Under the pieces are notes generated by a model. It was not told where the DNA came from and did no database searches. It saw only the letters and a program-made list of their open reading frames with translations. Source: Allodiplogaster sudhausi (lineage: Eukaryota; Nematoda; Chromadorea; Rhabditida; Diplogasteridae). From it: a DNA stretch of 64,000 nt. Below are positions 11,422-22,786 of this stretch, in pieces. The stretch lies in contig CALZFC010000026.1 in NCBI GenBank assembly GCA_945643635.1, positions 888,501 through 952,500 on the forward strand, given 5' to 3'. Positions within the stretch are counted from its first letter, which is position 1, and the number at the start of each line of letters is the position of its first letter. The position numbers and the translations under genes are program-made.

Positions 11422-12140
11422 TTACGGCTAGTCGAGTACTGCCGCTCGAACGAGGATAAGGAGATTCTGAGTCGCGCCTTCGAGTTAATTGCGGCCTTCG
11501 ACGAGATCGTGTCGCTCGGCTACAGTAATAGCATTTTTGATGTAAGTATACGTTAGGTGACTGTATAACCGTGATACTAGAGCAAGGTTTTTTTAATAAA
11601 ATAGGAAGAGATTAGAAGAGTTATAAATGGAAAGAAGAATATTGAACAAAATAAAAGTGATGAATTCATTATTAAAAGAAGACGTTATGCGGAGTTCTTT
11701 GTTCTTGATTCTTGTTAATTATCTGCCCACTCAGGCTGCCAAGCGCCATAAATACACGAAAAATTCGGCTGTTATTAACTGCAGTTGTAGGAGCGCATTT
11801 CGACTGCGACCTGCCCAACCTTTTCATAGATATAGCTTGACCGTTTCAGGCCCTTCCCACGTGGTTTTTTTTTATCATTTTGCCACGACAATGTATTTTA
11901 TTGCATGGGGTGGAGTATAGCATTTAGCTATATAACTTTTTTCTAAAAAAATTCAGTAAAAGAAAAAACACTGTTATTATGTTGCTAAATTTTTATTGAA
12001 ATTAAACATGTGAATTATTTTTAGCTACCAATGAGATTTTTAAGAAATCAAACTTTATTTTCTCTATTCTTCAGGAATCTTCACACCATCCACACGCACG
12101 ACAGCATCCTGCGCCTTCATCAAGCACACCAATTTCCACA
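11422..12140 (+). pseudogene. delta-COP (archain)-like gene fragment
   Basis: The exon 11422-11541 reads LRLVEYCRSNEDKEILSRAF, then ELIAAFDEIVSLGYSNS. This closely follows the longin-domain segment of coatomer subunit delta, in which LRLF...EYCR is followed by a FELI-AFDEIV-LGYREN stretch. The following exon 12075-12140 is in phase but low-complexity (His/Pro/Ser) and does not continue delta-COP. Real delta-COP is about 500 residues and no other part (adaptin-like mu-homology domain, N-terminal start) is visible nearby. I interpret it as a captured or transposed fragment inside the TIR-bounded interval; an alternative is an internal exon of an unrecognised fusion gene. Confidence 0.5.
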
Positions 12141-12386
12141 GTAAGTGGTTATCACCGTATCCCAGCATTGCTATTTATAGCAAAGAAAATGATCTTCAAA
12201 AATTTTCCTAACAAAGAAAATGATCTTCAAAATGAAAAATTTTATTCTGTGAGATTTTAGTATAACAAAGTATACCTTTTTAATAGAGGTGGGTTTAATC
12301 TGTCATTCACTTGATGATACGGTAATCAGCACTAGTTGGCAGTCTAAATTGTCGTTATGTAATAATCGCCTTCTTATATGTTGTAG

Positions 12387-12465
12387 GAGTTACCTCACTG
12401 TTACCGAAGTGCTGTCTCTCAGGCATTTTTTCATCTCAGAAGACGACAAGAAAGTTTAATTAGAG
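12387..12465 (+). CDS. Candidate exon of unknown gene
   Basis: Flanked by TTGTAG and GTAGGA splice-like sites and readable as ELPHCYRSAVSQAFFHLRRR. It continues in phase from 12140 but its own end phase would run into a stop at the start of the next exon, so either the join is different or the reading frame is broken. Confidence 0.25.
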
Positions 12466-12628
12466 GTAGGATTCTTTTTTGAGTGTTTTTTTTTTAATAT
12501 TATTTTTGTCCGTTGGGTCAACTGATGAAATTGGATCATTTAATATTTATTTCCTTTTTGTTTATTCTAAAACGTTTTGATCATAATTTAATCTTATTTT
12601 ATTTTATTTTATTTTATTTTTTGCCCAG

Positions 12629-12873
12629 GATGAGCACACCGTCACGGGAGTCATGTCTCGCCTAGCGTCTTCTGGCATAACTCAACCCGTGCTGGTGGCG
12701 TATGGCGACTCCAACCGAGACTTCGCGGTCATCATCGAGGATGTCGATGTAACGGTATGCAAAGTCATCTTTTTATTCGAAGGAAATTAGAGAAAACATA
12801 TGTGCGGAGAAGAAAAGAGAGAGAGAGAGAGAAAGCGCGGGAGAGCAAGAGAGAGGGGGAAGCGAAAGCAAGT

Positions 12874-12915
<42 letters not shown>

Positions 12916-13189
12916 TACTGTCAAAGCAGACCGGCTTCAGGTGGAAAGCAAATGCAAGAAAAGAAATTTTTCCCATTTTATTGTATGGAACAACGCCCTT
13001 TTCAAGGTTCGTGGTGGATTCGTGCAAGGACTGCTGATTCTCATCGCTTCTTACTGGCAGTTCAACCTCAAGTTTCCGGCTCCGGTTGCCACGGCACTCG
13101 GACTCCTCTCGCACATGGTTGGAGTCACCAGCAACAACAAACTGACGAATGATGCAGCAAGAATCTTCAGGGAGCTCAATTTGGAGTAG
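12629..13189 (+). CDS. 3' exons of an uncharacterised, possibly transposon-associated protein
   Basis: Two exons in the same phase: 12629-12754 (starts DEHTVTGVMSRLASSGITQP) and 13007-13189, ending TAG at 13187-13189. The second reads GGFVQGLLILIASYWQFNLK, then a segment containing LGLLSHMVGV. The pattern of a hydrophobic helix followed by 'FN-hydrophobic-P' and a further helix recalls a domain I have seen in uncharacterised invertebrate proteins linked to mobile elements, but this is a weak resemblance. The intron holds a long (GA)n tract (about 12819-12914). The 5' end of the gene is not resolved. Confidence 0.45.
12819..12914. repeat. (GA)n tract
   Basis: Purine-only dinucleotide repeat inside the last intron of the preceding gene. 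Long open frames of Arg/Glu repeats across it are artefacts of composition. Confidence 0.9.
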
Positions 13190-13610
13190 TGCACCATTTT
13201 TTTCAAGATTAGATTTATTCTGAATAGATTACTTTGAATATTCTGTGCGATTGAACTCTTTTTCTTTTCCTTTATTTGCTAATTAATATACTCGATTTTT
13301 CTTGTGAATGTTTTCCGATTTAGATGGAAGTTATCTTTATATATATATTTCTGAAGTGGAATTTCTTGTGCATTATTTCTTTCTCCATATTATAGGTAAA
13401 AATTTCCTATTTGTAGACTTTACTTGTTACATATCTTGAAAGGCCCGTTTAGACTGTTAAAGTTGCTTCAGATTAGTTGCGTAATGAAATAATGATGCTG
13501 TTCTAAAGTGTTGAAGGACATACACATGCAAATCGATTAACAGATGAATCAGAAGTGAAAGAGAATAGGATGCAAATGCACGCAAATGAACATAGACAGG
13601 CATGTACCTG

Positions 13611-13612
<2 letters not shown>

Positions 13613-13648
<36 letters not shown>

Positions 13649-13760
13649 AGAGAGTGAATTGAAAGAGAGAGAGGAGAGAGAAGAAAGGGAGAGAGGGAAA
13701 GAAACAAGAATGAAAGAAAGAAAGGAAGAAGAAAAGAGAATGAGAGAACATGAGAAAGCA
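13613..13760. repeat. (GA)n tract
   Basis: Begins as a clean (GA) run and decays into mixed purines (GAAAG, GGAAG). Open frames on both strands here are low-complexity only. Confidence 0.9.
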
Positions 13761-13808
13761 TGTACAACTCAATTTCTATTCGCAGCGTTAGATAACGGGG
13801 CCAAATTA

Positions 13809-14108
13809 TTTTGTTCTCAGACCTCGGATGAGGTTCAGAATTACTTTTATACAACATTAAATAGCTCAATAAAACGCCTTTTTCTGTAGAACAATGTAGG
13901 ATAGAGAGAGACGCAACTTACCGGCTCTCTCTAAGTGATTTTCTCAAAAGAAACGCAAAAACTGGGGCGTATTTTATTTCTCAGACCTTGTGTGCGGAAA
14001 CTTCTTTTAAATGTCTAATCGTTCAGACTTACATTTATGCAATATTAAATAGCTCTAAAGAACCGCCTTTTTCTGTTGAACAATGTAGGATAGAGAGAGA
14101 CGCAACAT
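13809..14108 (+). repeat. Direct repeat of about 110 bp, two copies
   Basis: Copy one (13809-13919) and copy two (13973-14108) share CTCAGACCT, CATTAAATAGCTC / ATATTAAATAGCTC, CGCCTTTTTCTGT and GAACAATGTAGGATAGAGAG. An insertion lengthens copy two. They lie between the gene and the right end of the TIR-bounded interval and could be subterminal repeats of the element. Confidence 0.7.
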
Positions 14109-14194
14109 AAGTCACGTTGAGCAGTAAAACTCTCAAAAAAACCTTTTGGCTCTTACAACCAAATTGGCACAGATGTAGAGACCGAGTTCGTAGA

Positions 14195-14195
<1 letters not shown>

Positions 14196-14235
<40 letters not shown>

Positions 14236-14290
14236 CTCTCTTTTACTCTGTCTCTTTCATCTTTCTGTCTCTCTCTCTCTCTCTCTCCAT
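14196..14290. repeat. (CT)n tract
   Basis: Clean (TC) runs interrupted by a short TTTTACTCTG segment. Opposite polarity to the (GA)n tracts just upstream. Confidence 0.9.
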
Positions 14291-15053
14291 TCTCTTCGCA
14301 ACGTTCTTTATGGGCGCCGCCATTTTCATCTGGATATGTTCTTCAACAAGAGACGACGGCACGGCGACATCGGATGATCACAGGTTAGTTCTATGCACTT
14401 TTGCCATATTTATAATTAGGTTTTCATTCATTTTTTATAATAATAATATGTTTTATTAGATAAATATACATACAAATAATATACATAAAGTCATTTTGTC
14501 CGTAATTCTAACCGCCTGGCCAGCGCAGTGAGAACGTAACTTTTTTTGCATCAGCGAATAAGTTACGCCCCACGTATCTTGTGGGCCTGCGCACCCTGCC
14601 GTCGCAATGGCGAGAACATAACTTTTATGTTACGCCCCACGTATCTTGTGAGCATGCACATTGTAAGTAACGTCCAGAACCACATAAATTGTTCCGGAGG
14701 ATTGTAACCGCTTATAAGTTATGGTCGAAAGTTACGCTCCACGTAAGTCCCTTTTCTGTGTGAGGGTGAGAGAGAGCGTGAGAGAGCGCGAGAGTGTGTG
14801 TGAGAGAAAGAGAAAGAGAAGGAAGAAGAAAGGGAGTTAGAGAGAGAGAGACGAATCTCGCCAACCAGAACAGAGCGCGACTAGATGTGTCGCGCCCTCT
14901 TCCACTACTTCCACGAAGCGCACCTCACCAAACATCTTCTTGAAGGTGCACAGGAGAGTCTGAATTATTCAGCTTTTTATGCTGACTCCGTTTTCTTTAC
15001 ATAACAAGCGTCGAAATGGAAAGAATGCAAAGGATTTTTTTTTAATTAAAGAA

Positions 15054-15387
15054 TTATGAAGTCGAAACATTTTCTTTCGCGCTGCGAGATCCCGTTTCGT
15101 CCATCTCCGTAGTCGCATTTTCATTCTCGAAGAACGTAAAGTAAATGAATTCAGATAAAGACGTGAAAATACTATAGAATATAATGCTAAATCTGAGATT
15201 ATCAACATTTCTAGTAGAATTGATAGTGATCTCATCAGTTTCATTTCTGGAATCAACCTGTGCCTCCGGAGTTGAAATGGGAGCATTGCCAGGCGACTTG
15301 GCTGAGATTTCTTCCATTTCTTCAATCTGTAATCAAGAAAGATTCATAATTGGATGCATAAGAATGGAACATTAGAACACAATATGG

Positions 15388-15434
<47 letters not shown>

Positions 15435-17908
15435 TGAGTGAGAGAACGAGAGAAAGGGAGAGAGACGAGAGAGAGAGAATACCTCCGCGGGTTTCTCAGT
15501 CTTTTTGGCTTCCTTCTTCTTCTCCTCAATATGCAGCTTTTCCTGCTCTCCTGCCTCCTTCTTCTCAGCCTCAGCAGTCCCATTTTCCACCTTCACCTCT
15601 GACTCGAGTCCTAGAAAAGAGACAATGACATGTTTCATGCAAGGTCAAAAAAAGAAATGAAAATGTAATTATGACCAGCTCGCTTCTTCTGCGGTTGGTT
15701 ATCACTCTTCTCTTCTTTTTCGTCTAGATCATGCAGAGAGTGACGGAGAGTCATCTGCTCGGAACGAGACTTCGATCTGCAAAGAAGTTCCCATTCACAA
15801 CACCAACGATTAAGTCCACGTCAGAATGTCAACATCGTCATTTACACAACATAGAAAGATAGAAGATAAGACTTAACAAAAAAAGAAGAAATAATCCAGC
15901 GATAAACGAACGATGGAGTAGCTGAAGTCGCGGCGGCCTTGGCCTTAGTAGTGGCGGCAATCTTCGACTTGGGAGTGGCCGCGGAGGCCCAGGCCGCGGA
16001 AGGATGCGAGGAAGCCGCGGAAGCGCGGCCGCGCTTTCCCGTTGCTGTTTTGGCCGGGTTGGCCACTACTGCCGTCATAGCCCCATCTTCAGTTGAAGAC
16101 TGCTGCAAACGGGAAAAGTCGTTGTATAAAATAACTCAGAAGAGAAACAATAATTGGTTCAATGCGGCAGTTCGTAAATAAAAAAATTGCGCTCTTTCGG
16201 ATAAATTTCGTGAAACAAGTCCCTTTTTATGATAAAAGAAACTTTTTTCCATTCAAATTCGCTCCAGGAACACGAATATGACCATTATTTTGAATATTAC
16301 TTATGGTTAGACTGAAGTATGTTAGCGAGGTTAAATGGGATTTTTGAACTAGCTGCACTGAGCTCCGTGGATTCAACTAAACGCCAGAGCTCTCGGGAAA
16401 GAAAGTACAAACGATGAGTAGTTTATCCGAAACGGAGACCTTTCAAATGAAGTAGAAATTGAGGCGTAGTTATGATGAGAAATTGGACGTAAAGGCGCAT
16501 CTATGTCGACGACATAGGCACAAATTAGGTTTTTGCCGAAAAAAAACATTTCAAACAAACACATATGAAAACATTATCTGGACCTTTCTATGCAGTTTGC
16601 CAAGACAAGTGAATGGTATGTTGAATTACTTATAATATTGAGTATTAAGCTGGATATGGCCGTTTAATCTATGGCACTTTTGCACACATCACTGTACCTC
16701 ACAAAAAGCATCCAAGTGCGGGGAAAGTCGACCCCATTCAAATACAGTTTTTAGGGTATAAAAATAATGCTCTTTTCAATAGTATGGGTTTCGAGTCGTA
16801 GTAAAACTGCCTTGGTATTCAAATGGCACATTACAGCAATTATTACGAGCAATTAAATGTGAGGTGATGCTTAATGACGAGCAAACTTGTCCATCTGTAT
16901 GGGCAAGAAGCACACGACTGGCAAGGATTGAAGCAGTTTTTCCCGCTTTTCTGTGCATGGCTGTCTTTCTATTAAAAATATATATATATTAATAAATCTT
17001 TCTACAAGATGCGATACTGATTAAACCTAAACACCTTGAGAAAAATAATTGGCAATATTCGGGAGCCCCTATTCCAAGTCGGCAATAACGCTTCTTCCCC
17101 TTTTCTAAATCAGCAATAATGCTTCATGCGGCAAACCGGCAATTTAGAGCACGCAGCGCTTAAATTCTTCCGTACAGCGGGGGGAAAATGTCTTTTTTTT
17201 CCTCGGGCCTCTTTCTGGACGCATTCATACTTTTACTAGAGATGTTTCCAGTTGGGCTGGTTAATATTAGAAAAAATATACCAACATCGTAATCTCCATG
17301 GACAGCTCCTTTAATTACACGCTATTTTTCCCGAATACAAAATTATTTCAACATATTGGTCATTTTCAAATACTATTTGCTTACAAAGCTGTTAAGATGT
17401 GCAAAATGACATCTTTGAACTTGGTTGACTCACAGTCAAATAGGTAATCAGAAATAATTATACGGTCGTAGCTGTAATTGTGACAAGAAAAAACCTCAGT
17501 GAGCACCGGAGCCTTCGCATCTTCAAGCGATTTGCGCGCCTCGTTCTCAATGATTTCATCCGGAACCTGATGAACATTGCAATCATAAGCAAGTTCTCGT
17601 CTACTTTAACACAGGAATTTAAAAAACACACACACACATCGAGAAAGCAAACCTTAGTTGATCTGTCAATCCCGACGATGCGTGCCTCGTACTCCTTCTC
17701 GTATTTAATCTTGACGTTCTTGCCGATCTTGATGTCCGGGTCATGCAAAATCAAATAATAGGTATATATTAATCCAAAATATAAGAAAAAGAAGTCAAGA
17801 TTTCAAATTGGTTGCTATTTATCGAGATGGACTTCTTGAGGACGACAACGTACTGTTGGGTTTCAGGAAAGAACACGGCGACCTTAGTGGACGCGGCCAT
17901 CTTTGCAC
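15054..17908 (-). CDS. Lys/Glu-rich, probably nuclear protein (unrecognised family)
   Basis: Start ATG at 17898-17900, eight bases after a TTTCAG acceptor, so an untranslated first exon must lie upstream. The first coding exon reads MAASTKVAVFFPETQQYVVV. Further exons: about 17653-17750 (HDPDIKIGKNVKIKYEKEYE, ARIVGIDRSTK), 17495-17566 (VPDEIIENEARKSLEDAKAP), 15912-16102 (Ala/Lys/Thr-rich, basic, with TGKRGRAS), 15677-15776 (Ser/Arg then KKRA), 15483-15610 (Lys/Glu-rich coiled-coil-like) and 15054-15326 (acidic end, stop TGA). The N-terminal part has a small beta-barrel-like feel (KIGKNVKIKY...EARIVGI) such as Tudor/BEN-associated N-domains show, but I cannot assign it. The join between the first and second coding exons is unresolved. 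A hAT transposon sits just upstream, probably in a 5' UTR intron or the promoter. Confidence 0.5.
15385..15478. repeat. (GA)n tract next to a splice donor
   Basis: Lies in the intron between the last two exons of the minus-strand gene, ending four bases from the donor of the exon at 15483. On the transcript it is a (CU)n tract immediately after the donor. Confidence 0.85.
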
Positions 17909-18062
17909 CTGAAATGTTAGGAAAAAAATGCGGTCGAGGTTTTGACAAGGATCCATTTTTGACGAGTACACAAGATAATATTGCCTACTAGAATCATGCT
18001 CTGAAATAATGTAATACAAAAAATGAATGGGTAAAAAACGTTTTAAAAACAATTTGGATTTA

Positions 18063-18070
18063 GTCCAAAG
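18063..18070. repeat. hAT target-site duplication, left
   Basis: GTCCAAAG, identical to the eight bases at 21271-21278 just after the element's right end. Confidence 0.95.
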
Positions 18071-18082
18071 CAGAGATGGTAA

Positions 18083-18205
18083 CGGCCCGGCCCGGCCCGG
18101 CCCTGGCGGGCCCGCGGGCCGGGCCGGCCCAATTTCCCAGGGCCCCGGGCCGGGCCGGGCCGGGCCCAAAAAAGTTGGGCGGGCCCGTGAGCCCGTTTGG
18201 GCCCG
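18083..18205. repeat. GGCCC-rich subterminal array of the hAT element, left
   Basis: Tandem GGCCCG/GGGCCG words, strongly GC-rich against an AT-rich background. The right counterpart lies at about 21135-21255. A diverged relative occurs at 40993-41140. Confidence 0.9.
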
Positions 18206-18480
18206 ATATTTAAAAAAATAGAAGTAGGTGGTGATAAAATAAACTCCGAAGTGAGAAATACAATGAAGACAGTCATACTGCTGACCCTTTTTACTTCTCT
18301 TTCTACATCGTAGTTGTCACTCTCACCGTCTGTCAATTTTCCCTGCTGTCACTCTCGTTCTCGGTCATTCTTATGAACATCATGCCTGTTTATCTTATTT
18401 CAATTGAGTTACTTTAATTGTATTTCTGTTAAGTTTTTCCTCGTCGGCGTGCCGGTTTAGAGGCTTCGTCAACTAGTGAG

Positions 18481-20927
18481 ATGGAGGGCGACCCCTTAGA
18501 AGTCGATGATGTTCCAGAAATGGATCGGAGGATCCTTAAGAAGATTTTTGGTGTGATTTCTTTTAGTTTGGCGTATGACTCTTCCTACCTGTTTTAAATT
18601 TCAGGAAAAGACTATGGGACATCCGAGCACTCCAGAGAGCAGCTGCAGTCGGTGGCTAACGCGCAGTTGGACCGTCTGCTCTCCCGCGAATTCCTTTTCT
18701 TCCGCGAGCGTTGAAGAGGTGCTGATGGTGACCCCATCAAGCTTCTCCACTACAGCTACTACGGAGACGAGGCAACTGCGATCGTGACTCGTTTCGTCTT
18801 TTGCTCGCAATGCCACCTTGTTATGACGACAGGCGGCAATGTCAGGTGCAAACCTTTTTTGTTTGTTTGTACTGTACCTTCAACAGCTTCATATCAGCAT
18901 ATAATTGGTCGCTCTTTATGTTTAGCCGACATCTGGACAAATGCAAGAAGGCCAAGAACACGAAGACGGTTTCCTCTACATTGACACAAGGACGAATTGA
19001 CGGATTCGTGGCGAAGATTTCGGTTAGCGGCACACAAGAGGAACAGCAGCAGATCTCAAGCGCAGTTGCTAAGTGGGTAGCCACAAGCTCGCGTCCTTTT
19101 TCAATTGTCGAGGACGCGGGATTTAAGGACGTGATCTCTGCGGCAATGAAAATTGGGTTAGAATTTTTTCTCTTACTTTTCTTCAGATCAAGCCACCAAT
19201 GAGTTTCGTTTAGAGCTAAACGCCGTAACGTCGATAACTTCGATGTGGCCAGTATCGTGCCTACGCGAAAGACGGTTTCAAATCGACTACATGGCATTCA
19301 AGAAGAACTCCTCGCAAAGAGCGGAGCGGAAGTTGTGCGCCATCTCGAGACCGTTGGTGGCGCGTTCTCAGCAGACTACGGAAAGAGGAAGGACGACTAT
19401 CTCACGCTTGTTCTTCATATCATCTACGAGTGGTATGTTCTTTAAAGCCTAAATACTTTTGTCAAATTCTCTGCTTTAGGAAGTACTTCAGTATCCATGC
19501 AGCCATGAGGCATTGTAACTTTGCGAAAAAGGACAACACGCAAGTCTGGTCTGATGTCGTGCAAGCAGCAAAGTCGTTTGGCCTTGGCGAGCGTGCTCTG
19601 CAAGACGTTTTCTGTGCTTCCGACGAGGGTTCGAACATCACGAAGGCCCTCAGGCTTAATAACGGAAAAAGTAAAATTTATCAGATTTATATTTATCTGT
19701 CTTTTTGTTTTTTTTTTCTTCTTTAGATGTGAGCTGCATATGCCATGTTGCGAACAAAATCTGCAAAAGGACGTTTAATCCCTACAAGAATCGAAAGGGG
19801 TTACTCTTCGTTAACGACTTGGATGACGAAGAGAAGGAATTGGTCCGGAGAGCGCGCCAGATCCTTACGGAACTGAAGATCGTTGTGAACGGCGTTCGAG
19901 GAACAGAAGTCGGCCATTCTCTGAGCAGGCAGCTTCCACTGGAGGTGGAGACGCGCTGGCTATCCAAGCTGAAGTCGGCTAGGGCTTTCCAAGAGTGCGC
20001 GGACGAGCTGTTCAAGTACAAGGATCGAGGGAAGCTGTCAGAGGTACCATTTGAGATTAAATTTTGTAAAATCAGTTAACGCTCATCGTATTAATACCAT
20101 TTACAGGATGTGAAGCGAGGTCTACAGTATCTCTACGAAAATCGTCAAGAGTTTGAAGATGTTCTACACATCCTGGTTCAATATGAGGAATTCGTGCTCT
20201 TCTTCCAGGTATAACAAAATTGATATATCGTTAGATATTTATTTTGACGAGTTGTTTTTTTTAGAAAGATGCTGCAGTCATCTACGAAGTGTGGCCTAAG
20301 TGGCACGAACTGAAGGAATGCTTTAACAGCATTAATAGCACATGTGACTCGGCAATGCAAAGTGCACTGGCTCGCAGTGCACTTAAGTGCATGTTGCGGA
20401 AGGAGGAGGATGGAGTCATTTCCAAGTTACACCGCATGGCCACTCTTCTGCACCCGAAACGAAGACAGTTGCGGAAGCTGGCCTCAGACTCAGAGCGTAA
20501 GGAGGTCATCCGATCTCTAAAAGATTATGTCGGAGACCTAGCAGGTAGAGATGCCGGTGGTTCGCAGCCAAAACCCCTAAAGTTGCCTAGGACTGAATAT
20601 GATGATCTTGACGAATCAGGTGATAATATTGTTTCCGAAGTAGACTCATACCCCAATGCTTCATTCAACTTCCGCGATTCTAGTGGAAATATCCATGATA
20701 ACCCCTTGCTTGCTTGGAAGGAACGAGCCACTGATTTCCCTGTTCTCAGTCGCGTTGTTTGCCAGTTGTTTTATATTCCCGCTTCTACCGCTACGGCGGA
20801 ACGGTCATTTTCCGACCTCAGAAATCTGATCCCTGAGAAGCGAGATAGGATTGGGGCTGACTCTGTCTTCCATTCTCTTGTTGTCCGATCACTCATGAAG
20901 TTCGAACAGTCTTTGAATCCTGGCTAA
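18481..20927 (+). pseudogene. hAT transposase with BED zinc finger, one early stop
   Basis: Exons by eye: 18481-18550, 18605-18845, 18926-19156, 19214-19432, 19480-19670, 19727-20043, 20107-20208, 20265-20927; all joins keep phase. A BED-type finger spans exons 2-3 (FVFCSQCHL ... RHLDKC). Catalytic-core landmarks follow: VPTRKTVSNRL, CASDEGSNITKAL, CICHVANKI, VETRWLSKL. The C-terminus has the hAT dimerisation signature (FPVLSRVVCQLFYIPAST then AERSFSDLRNLIPEKRDR). One in-frame TGA at 18712-18714 lies between the start and the BED finger. It could be a nonsense mutation, an undetected small intron or a sequence error; initiation downstream of it would still retain the finger. Classed as pseudogene provisionally. 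Confidence 0.85.
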
Positions 20928-21270
20928 CAAAAGTTCGAGCAGTCTTCGAATCCTCACGACATTATGAAATCGTTTGGTTTTTGTTATTCTCTTACTTGTT
21001 AATCCTTTTTTTACTCATCATTTGTTAACTGTGTAATAAACTAAAGTGTCTTATTAAACAGGATTTAATTGACGAACAAGGCCAAATCGGGTTCAAACTT
21101 TATTTAAATCAGAAGTTTTGAAGATCGGGCTCAAACGGGCCCACGGGCCGGGCCGGGCCGGGCCGGGCCCAAAATTCTAGGGCCCGGAAATCGTTCGGGC
21201 CGGGCCGGCCCAGACCTTGGGCCCGACGGGCCGGGCCGGCCCAAAATTTTTGGGCCATTTACCATCTCTG

Positions 21271-21278
21271 GTCCAAAG
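21271..21278. repeat. hAT target-site duplication, right
   Basis: GTCCAAAG, directly after the element end ...CCATCTCTG. Confidence 0.95.
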
Positions 21279-22700
21279 TTTTAGCCTTGTATCAATTAAT
21301 TTTCTGCACTATGACCTGCTACTGTTGCACACCAACAATAGACACGCACACTCGAACATATCCGAAATGAACACATATTTTTTGTTCGTTTTTTAAAAAC
21401 CGCTCCCCTTCTTGCACTGGATCTGTAAGGTGCAGTTTCGAAATCTGGTGTGTAAATTGCGTGAATGTTGGTGAGTTTCACATTTAGCATAAACTACCGT
21501 CTCAAGATTAGCGTGTCAGGGCATACGTCTTCTTAAGTAATTAAATATCTGATAAGCTACAGGAGACGATTTCTATGTGTGGGTGACTCTCTGTCTCTCT
21601 CTCTCCATCTCTCTCTCTCTCTCTATCCTTCCGAGGGCCATTTGAAAAATTCATATTTATAACACAGAGAATCACGAGTGATTGTCTCCGCTAGCGGTTC
21701 CCTGACCTGGCCGTCTGTGTAGGCAATGTAAGATGCAGTTAACGATGGAATATTATTAACAAGTTTATAAAGCAACTTAAAAAGAGAGAAACAAAGATAC
21801 AAGGGGAAAATACAACGAAGATACGAAACAAATATACAAAAGAACCACAATAACTTCAACAAATCTCTGCCGTGATCCTTGCTTGAAGATGACTCTCGAA
21901 CCTTCACAACATGACAACTACACGGACCCTTCCGCGGAGCAAAAAGTCCAGAGTCAAACTCCCAACTGACGACCACAATCCCAATACTGCAACAATGATA
22001 TGGGCTACGTGCCATTCGCATGTTCATGTCGTTAAATCATATGTGACAGAAAAAGGCTCAAATGTTTAGCCCCAAAATTAACGAGAGACTGAGAGGGACG
22101 AGAGAAAAAGAGAGAAATATAGAGGCAGGGAGAGAGCGAGAGCAATTGGTGTTTGTTTCAGAGGCAGTGGACAACTCCTGTGCTAGACAGTGTAAGGCTG
22201 GAAGAGGGAAAAGAATAGCGAGGAGGGCATGAGAGAGGGAAGAGAGAGTAAGAAGTTGCAGAACGAAGGACAGTGCATTCGCTCCCCAACAGTTCTTGAC
22301 GAGCCAATGGCCGCCATGGTCCGCATCAGTGGCGTAGCCACCGACTAGAACGCGATAGTTGAGCTGAATCGCCGGATCTTTGCAGTCCGGATTGTTGACG
22401 ACACCTCAAAACGCGCAGTATCATAGAGAGGCGTGTCATCGTTTCTGGGAGACAGGCCAACGCCAGGAGAACGATGATGGAAACAACCGCTCACGCAGAG
22501 CCAGTGGGTTGAAACTGACTAGGAATGCCATGAAAACTCAGTGACAATGGAATAGCAATTGGACATGCTAATGAGTGAAAGGGCATTTAGGAACGACACC
22601 TGAAAATGAGGAAGCGAGCATTACGTTAAATAACCTTCCCCGTCGAAAGTAAAAGAGTTTGTCGCAACGACGACATATATACATATGTATGTATATGCAT
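21279..22700. other. Intergenic stretch
   Basis: No convincing exon on either strand. Contains a short (CT) run at about 21592-21625 and purine-rich patches at 22085-22260. One minus-strand open frame over 21623-22027 lacks family resemblance. Confidence 0.45.
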
Positions 22701-22710
22701 ATGTATGTAC

Positions 22711-22786
22711 AGAAAACAAAGCTCTTCTAGGAGTAAACAAATACATACATATGTATTTGTTTACTCCTAGAAGAGCTTTGTTTTCT
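22711..22786. repeat. Near-perfect 76-bp palindrome
   Basis: Arms of 37 bases (AGAAAACAAAGCTCTTCTAG inward to ATACATA) meet at a two-base centre (CA). It is preceded by a TATG/CATA-rich tract (22672-22709). A stem this long can extrude as a cruciform or form an RNA hairpin. It lies about 350 bases before the RhoGEF start codon. Confidence 0.9.

Larger units (their letters stand above)
10162..14762. mobile_element. Putative 4.6-kb TIR element with subterminal repeats
   Basis: The left end reads CACACGGAAAA and the right end, inverted, CACACAGAAAA. Inside each end lie several copies of a motif of the form GATACGTGGGGCGTAAC: left at about 10200-10215, 10292-10312 and 10378-10397; right, in inverted orientation, at about 14568-14584, 14630-14646 and 14729-14746. 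This symmetry is typical of DNA transposons that use subterminal transposase sites. No target duplication was convincingly visible, and the perfect terminal repeat is only about 11 bases, so the two ends could also be separate short repeats. The enclosed exons (10853-13189) could be transposase or captured sequence. Confidence 0.5.
18071..21270 (+). mobile_element. Full-length hAT DNA transposon (3.2 kb)
   Basis: Ends CAGAGATGGTAA and, inverted, CAGAGATGGTAA, flanked by the perfect 8-bp duplication GTCCAAAG: the hAT hallmark. Both subterminal regions (18083-18205 and 21135-21255) are packed with GGGCC/GGCCC and GGCCGGGCC words that can fold on themselves. The interior encodes one transposase on the plus strand. 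The intact duplication and ends suggest a fairly recent insertion, upstream of the minus-strand gene at 15-17.9 kb. Poly(A) signal AATAAA at about 21031. Confidence 0.95.
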
